Shown here piece after piece: positions 47,584-60,300 of a stretch of 64,000 nt of DNA. The notes below the pieces were generated by a model. The model did no database searches. It was given only the letters and a program-made list of their open reading frames with translations, and was not told the origin of the DNA. The translations under genes were made by a program, and so were the position numbers. Source of the stretch: Anaeramoeba ignava (taxonomy: Eukaryota > Metamonada > Anaeramoebidae); NCBI GenBank assembly GCA_028826165.1, contig JAPDFW010000101.1, forward strand, positions 62,001-126,000, in the 5' to 3' direction. How positions within the stretch are numbered: the stretch's first letter is position 1; every line of letters begins with the position of its first letter.

Positions 47584-48222
47584 ATCAATTAAAACAAAAA
47601 GTTTTTTAAATTTCTTCTTTAAATCAATTTTCTTTTTTAAATCCATTTCTTTTTTTTTTAAATTTTTCATTTCAACTCGATTTTAAGTTTTAATTTTAAA
47701 ATTTAAATTAAAATTTAAAGTTAAAAATTTAATAAATTAAAAAAATAAGAAAAATTAATAATTTTTTTAAAAAATTAATAATAAATTTTTATTGACTTGG
47801 TGAAAAAAATTAATTTAAAAGATCAATTAAAAAATTTTTTTTTATTTTTTTTCTTTTTTTCTTTTTTTCTTTATTCTCTTTTTACTTTATTTTTTAAAAC
47901 AAACTTTAAAATCAAGAAACAAATTAATTTTTTAAATTAAAACTCAAAGATAGAGTTTTAATTTCAAATTTAAATTTTTCAGTTACTTTTAAACTTATTT
48001 TTTAAACTTACTTTTACTTTTAAAGACTTTTTTTCCTTTTTTTTAATTGTTTGATCATCTTTTATTATTTTTTTTTTTATTTATTTTTGATTATTTTATT
48101 AACAACAAAAAAACAAACACAAAAAAAAACCGTTCTTAATTATTATTTTAAAATCAATTTAAAAAAAAAAATCAAATCAGAATTTATTTACTCCTTTCAA
48201 AAAAAATAACAATAATTCTTCT
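47584..48222. other. Intergenic region with no recognised gene
   Basis: About 640 bp of alternating T-rich and A-rich sequence between the alpha-SNAP stop and the first exon proposed for the next gene. I see no ORF with family similarity, no RNA gene and no tandem array. A pyrimidine tract at about 47835-47890 lacks the usual CAT units, so the promoter of the next gene is not pinned down. Confidence 0.6.
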
Positions 48223-51200
48223 ATGATTTCAAACGAATTTAAAAAACATGAAATTTTCAAAAGTAACAATCCATTTAAATTATTTATTAATTTATTTATA
48301 AAATTATTTATTAAATTAATTATTAAATTATTTATTAAATTATTTATAAAATTTATTTATAAAATTATTTATTTATTTATTTATTAATTTATTTATTAAA
48401 TTATTTATTAATTTATTTATAAAATTATTTATTAAATTATTTATTAATTTATATATAAAATTATTTATTAATTTATTTATTAATTTATTTATTAATTTAT
48501 TTATTAATTTATTTATTAATTTATTTATTAATTTATTTATTAATTTAATTATTAATTTATTTATTAATTTATTTATTAATTTATTTATTTATTTATTAAT
48601 TAAATTATTTATTAATTTATTTATTAAATTATTTATAAAATTATTTATTAAATTATTTATTAATTTATTTATAAAATTATTTATAAAATTATTTATTAAA
48701 TTATTTATTAATTTATTTATTAATTTATTTATAAATTTATTTATTAATTTATTTATTAATTTATTTATTTATTAATTTATTTATAAATTTATTAATTTAT
48801 TTATAAAATTATTTATTAATTTATTTATTAATTTATTTATAAATTTATTAATTTATTTATTAATTTATTTATTAATTTATTTATTAATTTATTAATTTAT
48901 TTATTAATTTATTTATTAATTTATTTATTAATTAATTAATTTATTTATTAATTTATTTATAAAATTATTTATTAAATTATTTATTAATTTATTTATAAAA
49001 TTATTTATTAATTTATTTATAAAATTATTTATTAATTTATTTATAAAATTATTTATTAAATTTATTTATAAAATTATTTATAAAATTATTTATTAATTTA
49101 TTTATTAATTTATTTATTAATTTATTTATTAATTTATTTATTAATTTATTTATTAATTTATTTATTAAATTATTTATTAATTTATTTATTAATTTATTTA
49201 TTAAATTATTTATTAATTTATTTATTAATTTATTTATTAAATTATTTATAAAATTATTTACTAATTTATTTATAAAATTATTTATTTATTTATTTATTAA
49301 TTTATTTATTAAATTATTTATAAAATTATTTATTAATTTATTTATTAATTTATTGATTATTTTATTTATTAATTTATTAAATTATTTATAAATTTATTTA
49401 TTAATTTATTTATTTTAATTTATTTATTTATTTATTTTATTAAATTAATTATTAATTTATTTATTAAATTATTTATAAAATTATTTATTAATTTATTTAT
49501 TAAATTATTTATAAAATTATTTATTAATTTATTTATTAAATTATTTTATAAAATTATTTATTAATTTATTTATTTATTTATTTATTATTAAATTAATTAT
49601 TAATTTATTTATAAAATTATTTATTAATTTATTTATTAATTTATTTATAAAATTATTTATTAAATTATTTATAAAATTATTTATAAAATTAATTATTAAT
49701 TTATTTATTAATTTATTTATAAAATTATTTATTAATTTATTTATTAATTTATTTATTAATTTATTTATTAATTTATTTATAAATTTATTTATAAAATTAT
49801 TTATTAAATTAATTATTAAATTTATTTATTAATTTATTTATTAATTTATTTATTAATTTATTTATAAAATTATTTATTAATTTATTTATTAATTTATTTA
49901 TTAAATTATTAATTAATTTATTTATTAATTTATTAATTAATTTATTTATTAATTTATTTATTAATTTATTTATTAATTTATTTATTAATTTATTTATTAA
50001 ATTATTTATAAAATTATTTATTAATTTATTTATTAATTTATTTATTAATTTATTTATTAATTTATTTATTAATTTATTTATTAAATTATTTATTAAATTA
50101 TTTATTAAATTTATTTATTAATTTATTTATTAATTTATTTATTAATTTATTTATTAATTTATTTATTAATTTATTTATTAATTTATTTATTAAATTATTT
50201 ATTAATTTATTTATTAAATTATTTATTAATTTATTTATAAAATTATTTATTAAATTATTTATAAAATTATTTATAAAATTATTTATTAATTTATTTATTA
50301 ATTTATTTATTAATTTATTTATTAATTTATTTATTAATTTATTTATAAATTTATTAATTTATTTATAAAATTATTTATAAATTTGTTTATTAATTTATTT
50401 ATAAAATTATTTATTAATTTATTTATAAATTTATTTATAAATTTATTTATTAATTTATTTATTAATTTATTTATAAAATTATTTATTAATTTATTTATTA
50501 AATTATTTATTAAATTATTTATTAATTTAATTATTTATAAAATTATTTATAAAATTATTTATTAAATTATTTATTAATTTATTTATTAATTTATTTATTA
50601 ATTTATTTATAAATTTATTTATTAATTTATTTATAAATTTATTAATTTATTTATTAATTTATTTATTAATTTATTTATAAATTTGTTTATAAAATTATTT
50701 ATTAATTTATTTATAAAATTATTTATAAAATTATTTATTAAATTTATTTATAAAATTATTTATTAATTTATTTATTAAATTATTTATTAAATTATTTATT
50801 AATTTAATTATTTATAAAATTATTTATTAAATTATTTATTAATTTATTGATTATTAATAGCCATTTGTTCTCCTCAAGAACAATCACAACCTCCTAGTAT
50901 CACAATCGAAAAAAATACAACCAAAATTTCAGAAACAAAAGAAATCCAAAATCAATCAATTTTATTTAAAAAAAGAACATTAACAAAACAAGCTAAACTT
51001 AAAACACTTTTTAAAAAACGACTTGGCTGTCGAAAATCTGGAGAGGAATACGGAACTCAAATTTTAAAACAATTAGAAAAGCCTGCAAGAAAAAAAGAAC
51101 TTATTGATTATGGAATCAAATTTTTTCCTTCTCTTTGGGATTGTTATAATGAAGTTTACAATTTTGATTCAACAAAAGCAAGAACAAATTTTGGGAATTT

Positions 51201-53316
51201 TTTACTTCAAAAAAATTCAAAAAATCATGATCGTTTTATTTTTGATAGAAAATCAAGAACTTATTCTCTTCCTGAATGGTTCAAAGAAATTAGTGATGAA
51301 AATTCTTCTTTAAGTGAAAATGAAGATTTAATGGATTTGGAAAATGAACAAGGAAATGTTACTTATAAATTTAAAGAAAAAAAGAATGTTTTAAAAACTC
51401 ATGTTCATTTTGTTGAAAATTCAAAAGATCATTTCAAAAGAAATTCAAATCAAAATCAAAATCAAAATCAAAATCAAAATCAAAATCAAAATCAAAATCA
51501 AAATCAAAATCAAAATCAAAAACAAAATAAAAATCAAAATAAAAATCAAAATCAAAATCAAAATATAAATCAAAATCAAAATCAAAATATAAATCAAAAT
51601 CAAAATCAAAATATAAATCAAATTCAAAATCAAAATATAAATCAAAATCAAAATCAAAATATAAATCAAAATCAAAATATAAATCAAAATCAAAATATAA
51701 ATCAAAATCAAAATATAAATCAAAATCAAAATATAAATCAAGATCAAAATATAAATCAAAATCAAAATATAAATCAAAATTTAAATATAAATCAAAATCA
51801 AAATCAAAATCAAAATCAAAATCAAAATCAAAATATAAATCAAAATAAAAATCAAAATCAAAATCAAAATCAAAATCAAAATCAAAATCAAAATCAAAAT
51901 ATAAATCAAAATAAAAATCAAAATCAAAATCAAGATCAAAATATAAATCAAAATCAAAATATAAATCAAATTCAAAATCAAAATATAAATCAAAATGAAA
52001 ATACAAATCAAAATCAAAATATAAATCAAAATCAAAATCAAAATCCAAAGAAAAAAACAAAATATAAAATTTCTCGAACTCGCAAAAAATTTATTTCTGA
52101 TAGTCCTGAATGCACAAAAAAACTTAAAACCACAATTCATAAAGAAACTTCAACACATCAACTTTTTCATAATGAAATTCTTGAAACTTTTCTGAATCCA
52201 AAAATTACAAAAAAGAGAATTTCTGTGAAACATACTCAACATAATAAAACGAATACAACAACAATATCTGAAACAAATTCTAAAATGAACATTAAAACAA
52301 AAATACAATCAAATGAGAAAATGAAATTACAAACAAATCCAAATGGAGATATAAATATAAGTTCAAATAAAATAAGTCAAATTGAGATTGAAAATGAAAA
52401 TCAAAATCAAAATAAAAATCAAAAACAAAATCAAAAACAAAATCAAAAACAAAATCAAAATGAAAATGAAAATCAAAATGAAAATGAAAATGAAAATGAA
52501 AATGAAAATCAAATTGAAAATAATAGTGAAAATGAAAATGAAAATCAAAATGAAAATCAAAATGAAAATCCAAATGTTAGGATTACAATAAAAAAACAAA
52601 CAAATTCTTCGTTTATAAGTGATCGAAATGGAAATGAAACATTTCATTCTTTATCTCAATATCAAAAAACACAATCTTTTTCAAATTATAATTCATTATT
52701 AAATCAACAACAAAAACAACAAAATCCAAAATTTCCATCAGAATTTCAAATGCCAAATTCGAGATTACCACAATTTCCATATATGTTTCAGAGCCAATTT
52801 CCAATCAATATGCAATTCCCACGATTTTTACCAATGATTCCAACTTTTTTTCAGAATAATTTTTGCCAATTTTTGAATCCATTTTGTCGACCATCATTTC
52901 CATTTGAATCACAATTTAATAGCCAAAATGAAAATGAAAATGAAAATGAAAATGAAAATGAAAATGAAAATAAAAATGAAAATGAAAATGAAAATGAAAA
53001 TGAAAATGAAGATGAAAATCAAAATCAAAATGAAAATGAAGATGAAAATGAAAATGAAGATGAAGATGAAAATGAAGATGAAAATCAAAATCAAAATCAA
53101 AATCAAAATCAAAATTTAAATCAAAATCAAAATTTAAATCAAAACGAATTTTCACCTTTTGAAATTTTAAAAAATTTAAATCTTGGTCAAGAATTATTTT
53201 CTAAGATTTCAGAAGAAATTTTACAAGGAAATAAAGAAATTATATCACTTTTAAAGAGATTTCCAACAGCCGAATCACATCAACTTCTATTATTAAAATT
53301 AATATCATATTTCTGA
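48223..53316 (+). CDS. N/Q/I/E-rich low-complexity protein, 2 exons, function unknown
   Basis: Exon 2 (50861-53316) is certain as coding; it begins after the acceptor TTATTAATAG. Exon 1 (48223-48262, MISNEFKKHEIFK) is my proposal: it supplies an ATG, the right phase and a GTAACA donor. The joined protein has 831 residues. Residues about 35-140 are ordinary and basic (LFKKRLGCRKSGEEYGTQIL, SLWDCYNEVYNFDSTKARTN) and may be a folded domain I do not recognise. Then come about 200 residues of NQNQ and NINQNQ, a basic spacer (KYKISRTRKKF), Q/N/E repeats, a P/F/Q-rich stretch, an acidic NENE/DEDE run, and a short hydrophobic C-terminus (PFEILKNLNLGQELF). The composition is prion-like; an RNA-granule or nuclear scaffold role would be pure speculation. 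Confidence 0.7.
48263..50860 (+). repeat. 12-bp minisatellite, 2.6 kb, probable intron
   Basis: About 2.57 kb of TTATTTATTAAT and TTATTTATAAAA units. This is the longest of the intron-type arrays. It is an intron if the proposed first exon is right; otherwise it is an upstream array. Confidence 0.85.
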
Positions 53317-53535
53317 ATGAATTAATGAATTGATTTGATTGATTTTAATTGATTAATCGATCAACTTTTTAAATTAAAACATAAATTTGTTTTTGTTTTT
53401 GTTTTTGTTTTTGATTTTCTTTTTCTTTTTGTTTTTGAATAATTTTATACAGAAAAAGAAAAAAAAAATAAATAAAATAAAAAAAATTTAAAAAGAATTC
53501 ATTTTTTTTTAATTCATTTTTTTCAAATAAAAAAA
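53317..53535 (+). promoter_or_regulatory. Intergenic region with AATTCATTTTTTTT elements
   Basis: About 220 bp between two plus-strand genes. It holds a GTTTTT repeat (about 53385-53415) and, close to the ATG at 53536, two AATTCATTTTTTT units. Confidence 0.4.
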
Positions 53536-56500
53536 ATGGCAAGATCAAAACCGAACATTTTTTGGATTATTGGAGCTCAAATTGTAAGTGTTGTTGGAGA
53601 TGCTTTTGGACAAAGATGTAGTAGAGTCGATCATAAATCAAGCAGAAAGCACATGATGATTTCTTTTCCTATTATTTCTTCACTTCAAATTTTCCTTATT
53701 TTATTAATATTGGAATATTCGTTACCTCAATCAATTGTTGGAGCTATTTATCGTGATTCAAATAAGGTTTGTTTTGTTTTGTTTTTTGTTTTGTGAATTT
53801 TTTCATTTTGATTTGTTTTGTTGGAAAATGAAAAATTTAATTTTTTTTCTTGTTTGATTAAAAAAATATTTCAAATAGATTCAATGTTATAAAGAAATTG
53901 ATATAGAAGGAAAAGATATTCATTGTACCGATCAAACTTGTACAAAAGTAAATATATTTTGAATACAAAATTAATATAAAATTGATATAAAATTAATATA
54001 AAATTGATATAAAATTAATATAAAATTGATTTAAATTTGATATAAAATTGATATAAAATTGATATAAAATTAATTTAAAATTAATTTAAAATTGATTTAA
54101 AATTAATATAAAATTAATATAAAATTGATATAAAATTAATATAAAATTGATATAAAATTAATATAAAATTGATTTAAAATTAATATAAAATTGATATAAA
54201 ATTGATATAAAATTGATTTAAAAATTAATTTAAAATTGATATAAAAATTAATATAAAAATTAATATAAAATTGATATAAAATTGATATAAAATTGATATA
54301 AAATTGATTTAAAATTGGGATATAAAATTAATATAAAATTGATTTAAAATTGATTTAAAATTGATTTAAAATTGATTTAAAATTGATTTAAAATTGATAT
54401 AAAATTAATATAAAATTAATATAAAATTAATATAAAATTGATATAAAATTAATATATTTAAAATTGATTTAAAAATAAAATTGATATATAAAATTAATAT
54501 AAAATTAATATAAAAATTGATATAAAATTGGATTTAAAATTGATTTAAAATTGATATAAAATTATATAAAAATTAATATAAAATTAATATAAAATTAATA
54601 TAAAATTAATATAAAATTGATATAAAAATTGATATAAAATTAATATAAAATTAAATAAAATTAATATAAAATTAATATAAAAATTAATATAAAAATTAAT
54701 ATAAAATTAATATAAAATTAATATAAAATTAATATAAAATTAATATAAAATTAATATAAAATTAATATAAAATTAATATAAAAATTAATTTAAAATTAAT
54801 ATAAAATTAATTTAAAATTAATATAAAATTAATTTAAAATTAATATAAAAATTGATTTAAACTTAATATAAAATTAATATAAAATTAATATAAAATTAAT
54901 ATAAAATTGATATAAAATTGATATAAAATTAATATAAAATTAATATAAAATTAATATAAAATTAATATAAAATTAATATAAAATTAATATAAAATTGATA
55001 TAAAATTGATATAAAATTGATATAAAATTGATTTAAAATTGATATAAAATTAATATAAAATTAATATAAAATTAATATAAAAATTAATATAAAATTAATA
55101 TAAAATTGATATAAAATTAATATAAAAAATTAATATAAAATTAAATAAAAAATTGATATAAAATTAATTTAAAATTGATTTTTAAAATTGATTTAAAATT
55201 AATATAAAATTAATATAAAATTAATATAAAATTAATATAAAATTAATTTAAAATTGATTTAAAATTGATTTAAAATTGATTTAAAATTGATATAAAATTA
55301 ATATAAAATTAATATAAAATTAATATAAAATTGATATAAAATTGATTTAAAATTGATATAAATTTGATTTAAAATTGATATAAAATTAATTTAAAATTGA
55401 ATTTAAAATTGAATTAAAAAAAGATAAAATGTCCAAGAGGAGGCCCGATTGAAATGTTTAGATCTCTTAAACACTATCCAATGCTTTTTCTAAATGGTGT
55501 TCAAAATTGGTTCTATTATTCAGCTGAAGTTATTCTTTATCGAGAACCACTTGGATTACTTTTTTTAGTTCTTGCATCTCTTGCAAGTTCTTTCCTTATT
55601 GAACCAGTTAATAAGATATTTGGCTCACCTGCTTCAACTCAAAATATCCCAGGATATTTGATTTTCTTAGGCATTTTTGGTTCTATTATTTGCATAGTTG
55701 AAAAAAAAATTTCTAACAAGAAGAAAAATTCAAATCAATTAAAAGAAGATGAATCAAAATTTTTATTAGAAAATGAATTTGATGATGAAAAAAATTCAAA
55801 TTCAGAAAAGGAATCAATTTTAAAAAAAGTTAATGAAAATGAAATGAAAATGAAAATGAAAATGAAAATGAAAATGAAAATGAAAATCAAAAAGAAAATC
55901 AAAATGAAAATTTAAAAGAAAATTTAAAAGAAAATTTAAAAGAAAATCTAAAAGAAAATGAAAATGAAATTGAAAATGAAAATTTAAGTGAAAGTGAAAA
56001 TGAAAATCAAAAATTAATTTTAAGTGAAAAACAAATCATTTCAAAAGAAGAAAATTTACAAATTAATTCATTTACAAATTCTGAAGTTAAAAAATCCAAA
56101 TTCAAAACTTATTTACTTTCATTTCTAAAGCTTTTTTTACCATTTGCAATCTTATCATTTACATATTCAGTTTGGTTTGTATCACAAACATATTTCAATA
56201 ACAATTGCCGAATAAACGCATTTACATATACAAGTGTTGATCAAGTTCTTTTACCTTTTTATCTTTATCCATTTATGTTTTTAATGGATTATGTTTCTCC
56301 TTTTAAAAAATGTTTTTATGATGGAAGTGATAAAATTGAAACATTAATTGGTGCTCTTCTTCCAACTTGGAAAGAATCTTCTATTTTTAATTTGTTTGTT
56401 TATCGATTACTTATTAATGGAAGAGCTTTTATTTATTATTATCTAGCAATTTTATATGATATTAATTTAGTTTATTTACAACTTACTTTGATTAGAATAG

Positions 56501-56976
56501 TTTTTTCTTGGGTTGGTTCATTAATTTTATGTTTATTAGTTCCAAAGTAAGAAATTATAATTTTAATTTTAATTTTAATTTCGATTTTAATTTTAATTTT
56601 AATTTTAATTTTATTTTTAATTTTAATTTTGATTTTTAATATTGATTTTAATTTTAATTTTAATTTTAATTTTAATTTTAATTTTAATTTTAATTTTAAT
56701 TTTAATTTTAATTTTAATTTTAATTTTAATTATAATTTTGATTTTAATTTTAATTTTAATTTTAATTTTAATTTTAATTTTAATTTTAATTTTATTTTTA
56801 ATTTTAATTTTAATTTTAATTTTAATTTTAATATTAATTTTAATTTTAATTTTAGATTTATTGCAACAACAAAAGCAGAAAAAGACCAAACTTTTTCTCT
56901 TTTTAATATCATTCTAAAAATTACTGGTTCAATTATTGTTGTTGTTTCTTTAATTCTTTTGAATGAAAAAAGTTAA
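53536..56976 (+). CDS. Ten-TM transporter-like protein, 4 exons, one frameshift
   Basis: Exons are 53536-53766, 53879-53947, 55424-56546 and 56856-56976. Exon 3 changes frame at about 55841-55846, where one GAAATG interrupts a run of GAAAATG. With that base restored the product is 514 residues. About ten hydrophobic helices flank a central charged loop of N/E/K repeats: five before it, such as PIISSLQIFLILLILEY and LGLLFLVLASLASSFLI, and five after, such as LPFAILSFTYSVWFVSQTY and ILKITGSIIVVVSLILL. The 5+5 layout resembles drug/metabolite-type transporters, but I see no diagnostic motif and leave the substrate open. Intron 2 (1476 bp) is an 11-bp repeat and intron 3 a TTTTAA repeat. Without correction the frame would end at 55915, losing the second helix bundle. 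Confidence 0.75.
53948..55423 (+). repeat. 11-bp minisatellite filling intron 2 of the transporter-like gene
   Basis: About 130 units of ATTGATATAAA or ATTAATATAAA, with ATTTAAA variants. Unlike the other intron arrays the period is 11 bp, so it leaves no long open frames. The donor is GTAAAT and the acceptor AAAAAAAG. Confidence 0.9.
56547..56855 (+). repeat. TTTTAA hexamer array in intron 3 of the transporter-like gene
   Basis: About 50 units of TTTTAA with a few TTTTGA, TTATAA and TTTATT changes. Open frames with NFNF, LILI or KIKI runs on either strand are artefacts of the 6-bp period. Confidence 0.88.
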
Positions 56977-57376
56977 AAGAAATTTTGAAAATAAAAATTT
57001 CTTTTTTTTTCAAATTAACTTTTTTTTTTGAAATTAAAAAAAAAAGGAATAAAAATGGAATCAAAAAAAAATGATTTTGAATTTAAATTTTAAATTAAAT
57101 TTTGAATTGATTTTTAAATTAAATTTTAAATTGATTTTTAAATTGATTTTTAAATTGATTTTTGAATTGAATTTTGAATTGAATTTTGAATTGAATTTTA
57201 AATTGAATTTTAATTAATTTGAATTTTAAATTGAATTTTGAATTTGAATTTTAAATTTGAATTTGAATTTTAAATTTTGAATTGAATTTTGAATTAAATT
57301 TTGAATTAAATTTTGAATTAAATTTTGAATTAAATTTTAAATTGATTTTTAAATTGATTTTAAATTGATTTTTGAT
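56977..57376. repeat. Convergent intergenic region with AATTGAATTTTA-type repeats
   Basis: About 400 bp between two convergent genes. From about 57075 to 57375 it is built of degenerate 11-12-bp units (ATTGATTTTTAA, ATTGAATTTTGA, AATTAAATTTTG). No gene is visible. Confidence 0.7.
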
Positions 57377-60300
57377 TTAATTATTCATCAATTTTTTAAT
57401 CATTGGAATTTCTTTTAAAGAATGAATAAGTTGCTCATTTTTTTCCACCTTCTTTTTTAAATCAGCATTTCTTGAAGTTAAAGAAAGAATTTCTTGATCT
57501 TTTGCACTTATTTGGTTTTTATATAACTCTAATTGTTGATCATTTGATTGAGTTCTTAATTTTTGGGAAATTTTAATAAGAAAATCTTTTGTGTCCTCAC
57601 TTTGGATTTTATATTCAGAAACCAAATCAATTAAATCAGAAACAGAATTTTTATCCTGAATCAAATTAAACAATGAGGTGAAAGCTAGATTGTTTGATTT
57701 ATCGCACAAAAGGGCATTTTTGTAAGCCTCGATTGCTTTATTATTGTCATATTTTCTAAAATAAACTTGACCAATTTTACAGTAAGTCAAAGATTCGTTG
57801 TCTTTTTCTTTAAGCGAGTTATAAACAACAGCAAGTTTCTCAAGAGCTTCGACATAAGTGTTATCGATTTCGAAGGCCTTTGCAAGATATTTAATAGCTT
57901 TTGTGTGGTTTCTCTTTGTAAAATAGAGAGAACCTCCTTTATAATACCAAATTGCAGTTTCTTTATGATTTCGAAGTGATTCATCTGCTGAAATCAAGAG
58001 TGAATACACCTCTTGAGTCAGGCTTGATTCGGCATATCGCGAATCAAGTTGAACAAGAATTTCTTTGGCTTTCTGAGGATTTTGTTGCAAATAAATTCGC
58101 GCAAGTGAAATGTGAGTTTGGATCTCTTCTGCTTTTTTATTGAATAATATGTAAATTTCCTTCAAAAGAAATAGGATTTTCTCCATCAAATCGTTGTTTG
58201 TTGTGTTTTCCATTGCGGATGATAATAAACTTTCTACTTTTGTGTAATCTTTCTTTTCAAAAAAAATTTCTGCTTTTTGAAATTGTTTTTTTGCAATTTC
58301 TTCTGGAATTCGCAGTTGGTTTTGCAAAAGTGTAATTTGTAAGTCGATGGTATCCAGTTCGTTTTTATCAAGCATATGTGCGAATTCAAGAAGTTCATAG
58401 CAAAGATTTGGGTTTGAATTCTTGATTTCTTCTGCATTTTTTATGCATTGCTTGATTCTTTTTTTTTTCCACTCCTCAATTTGTGATTTTAAATCTGAAA
58501 GAGGTTGCATTTTTTCTCGATCAATAAGATCCCCAGTTAAAGGTATTCTTGGATTGTCTGGATGTTTACTAAGAATTTCCATCATATCCTTTCTTTCAAA
58601 ATTTTTTCCACAAACCAAAACGGGATCTTCAAGAACTTGATTTGGTCGAAGTTTGTTTTCAAATCCTTTTTTGATTTCCAATAGTTTTTTGAGCTTCGCT
58701 GTTTCGATTCTTTGTTGACTTGTTCTTGGGCTTTCAGTTACTTCTTCGACTTGTTTTTCGTTTTTTTTAAAAATTAAATCTCCTAATGTTTCGTTTAAAA
58801 GGCTTGACATCAAGTTTAAAAATTGGATCACAAAATTTCCTGGTTGTTTGCAATAGGTTTGGAATTCTGAAAAGTTAACTTCGTTTACGTCTGTTTCTAA
58901 AGAATCAAGTAACTGATCCACTTGTGAATTAATTTCATTTTTTGCTACTAATTCTTCGATTGTTGTGTAAAAATTCTTCCGATCTTCTTCTTTGAGTTTG
59001 ATTAAATGTTCTTCGAGTGGTCCAACTAATTTTTTGAATTGTAAGCATGTGATTAAGAAGTATAGATCGTGAATAGCTTTAATTAGTTCGTCTCTATCCA
59101 ATACTTTGTTTCCATCTCTGAATTGAATTAATTTATTTGAATTAATTAAATATTTAATTGAATTTTTATTTGAATTGATTTAAATTTAATAAAATTGATT
59201 TAAATTTATTTGAATTGAATTAAATTGAATTGAATTAAATTAAATTGATTTGATTTTAATTGAATTGATTTACAAATCCCAAGAATTATAAAGAATAGTA
59301 ATCTTGTTAGTTAATAAACCTGTTGAAAATTCAAGAATTCCTTTCATAAATCTATCAAAGTTAGTTGGTTCTTGAGGTTGTCTTGTTTATAATTAATTTC
59401 AAAAATGAATTTAAATTAAAAAATTTAAATTAAAAAATTTAAATTAAAAAATACAAATTAAATGTTCTGCAAATAATTAAACCACTTTCACTTTCAAGAC
59501 CAAATTTTTGTTTAATAAAACCCAAGTTAGAATTTTCATAAATAAAGACTTGAGGAGTCGAATTTGTTGGTTGTTGATTCACTTGAAGTTGTTCAATTTG
59601 TCGAGATAATTTATCAAGATAAATTTCAGTTTTCATATCAGATTCTTTTTGCCAATTACTTATTTGAGCAAAAGAATTAGCTAAATCACGAACATCACTA
59701 TTTGTTAATAGAGTTAATTCCACATTTAAATCTCCAATGTAACTATCAAGTCGATTATCAAATTGTTTGAATTGATCCATGTATTTTGATGACTTGAAAA
59801 ATTTAACAAATTTGCTTTTTTTTGGAAAACTTTCTACTAAATCTTTAATCGATTTCATTGTATTAAGCACATTTTGTAATGTGCTCACTTTGAATTTAGA
59901 AGTTTCTAATTCTTTAATTTCTATTTTATTTCCAAAAAAAACAAAGGAAATTAAAATTATTATTAAAATTATTATAAAATTATTATTAAATTTATTATTA
60001 AATTTATTATTAAATTTATTATTAAATTTATTATTAAAATTATTATTAAAATTATTATTAAATTATTATTAAAATTATTATTAATATTATTATTAAAATT
60101 ATTATTATATTTGTTATTAAATTTATTATTAAAATTATTATTTAATTTATTATTAAATTATTATTAAATTATTATTAAATTTATTATTAAAATTATTATT
60201 TAATTTATTATTAAATTATTATTAAATTTATTATTAAAATTATTATTAAATTTATTATTAAAATTTATTATTAAAATTATTATTAAAATTATTATTATAT

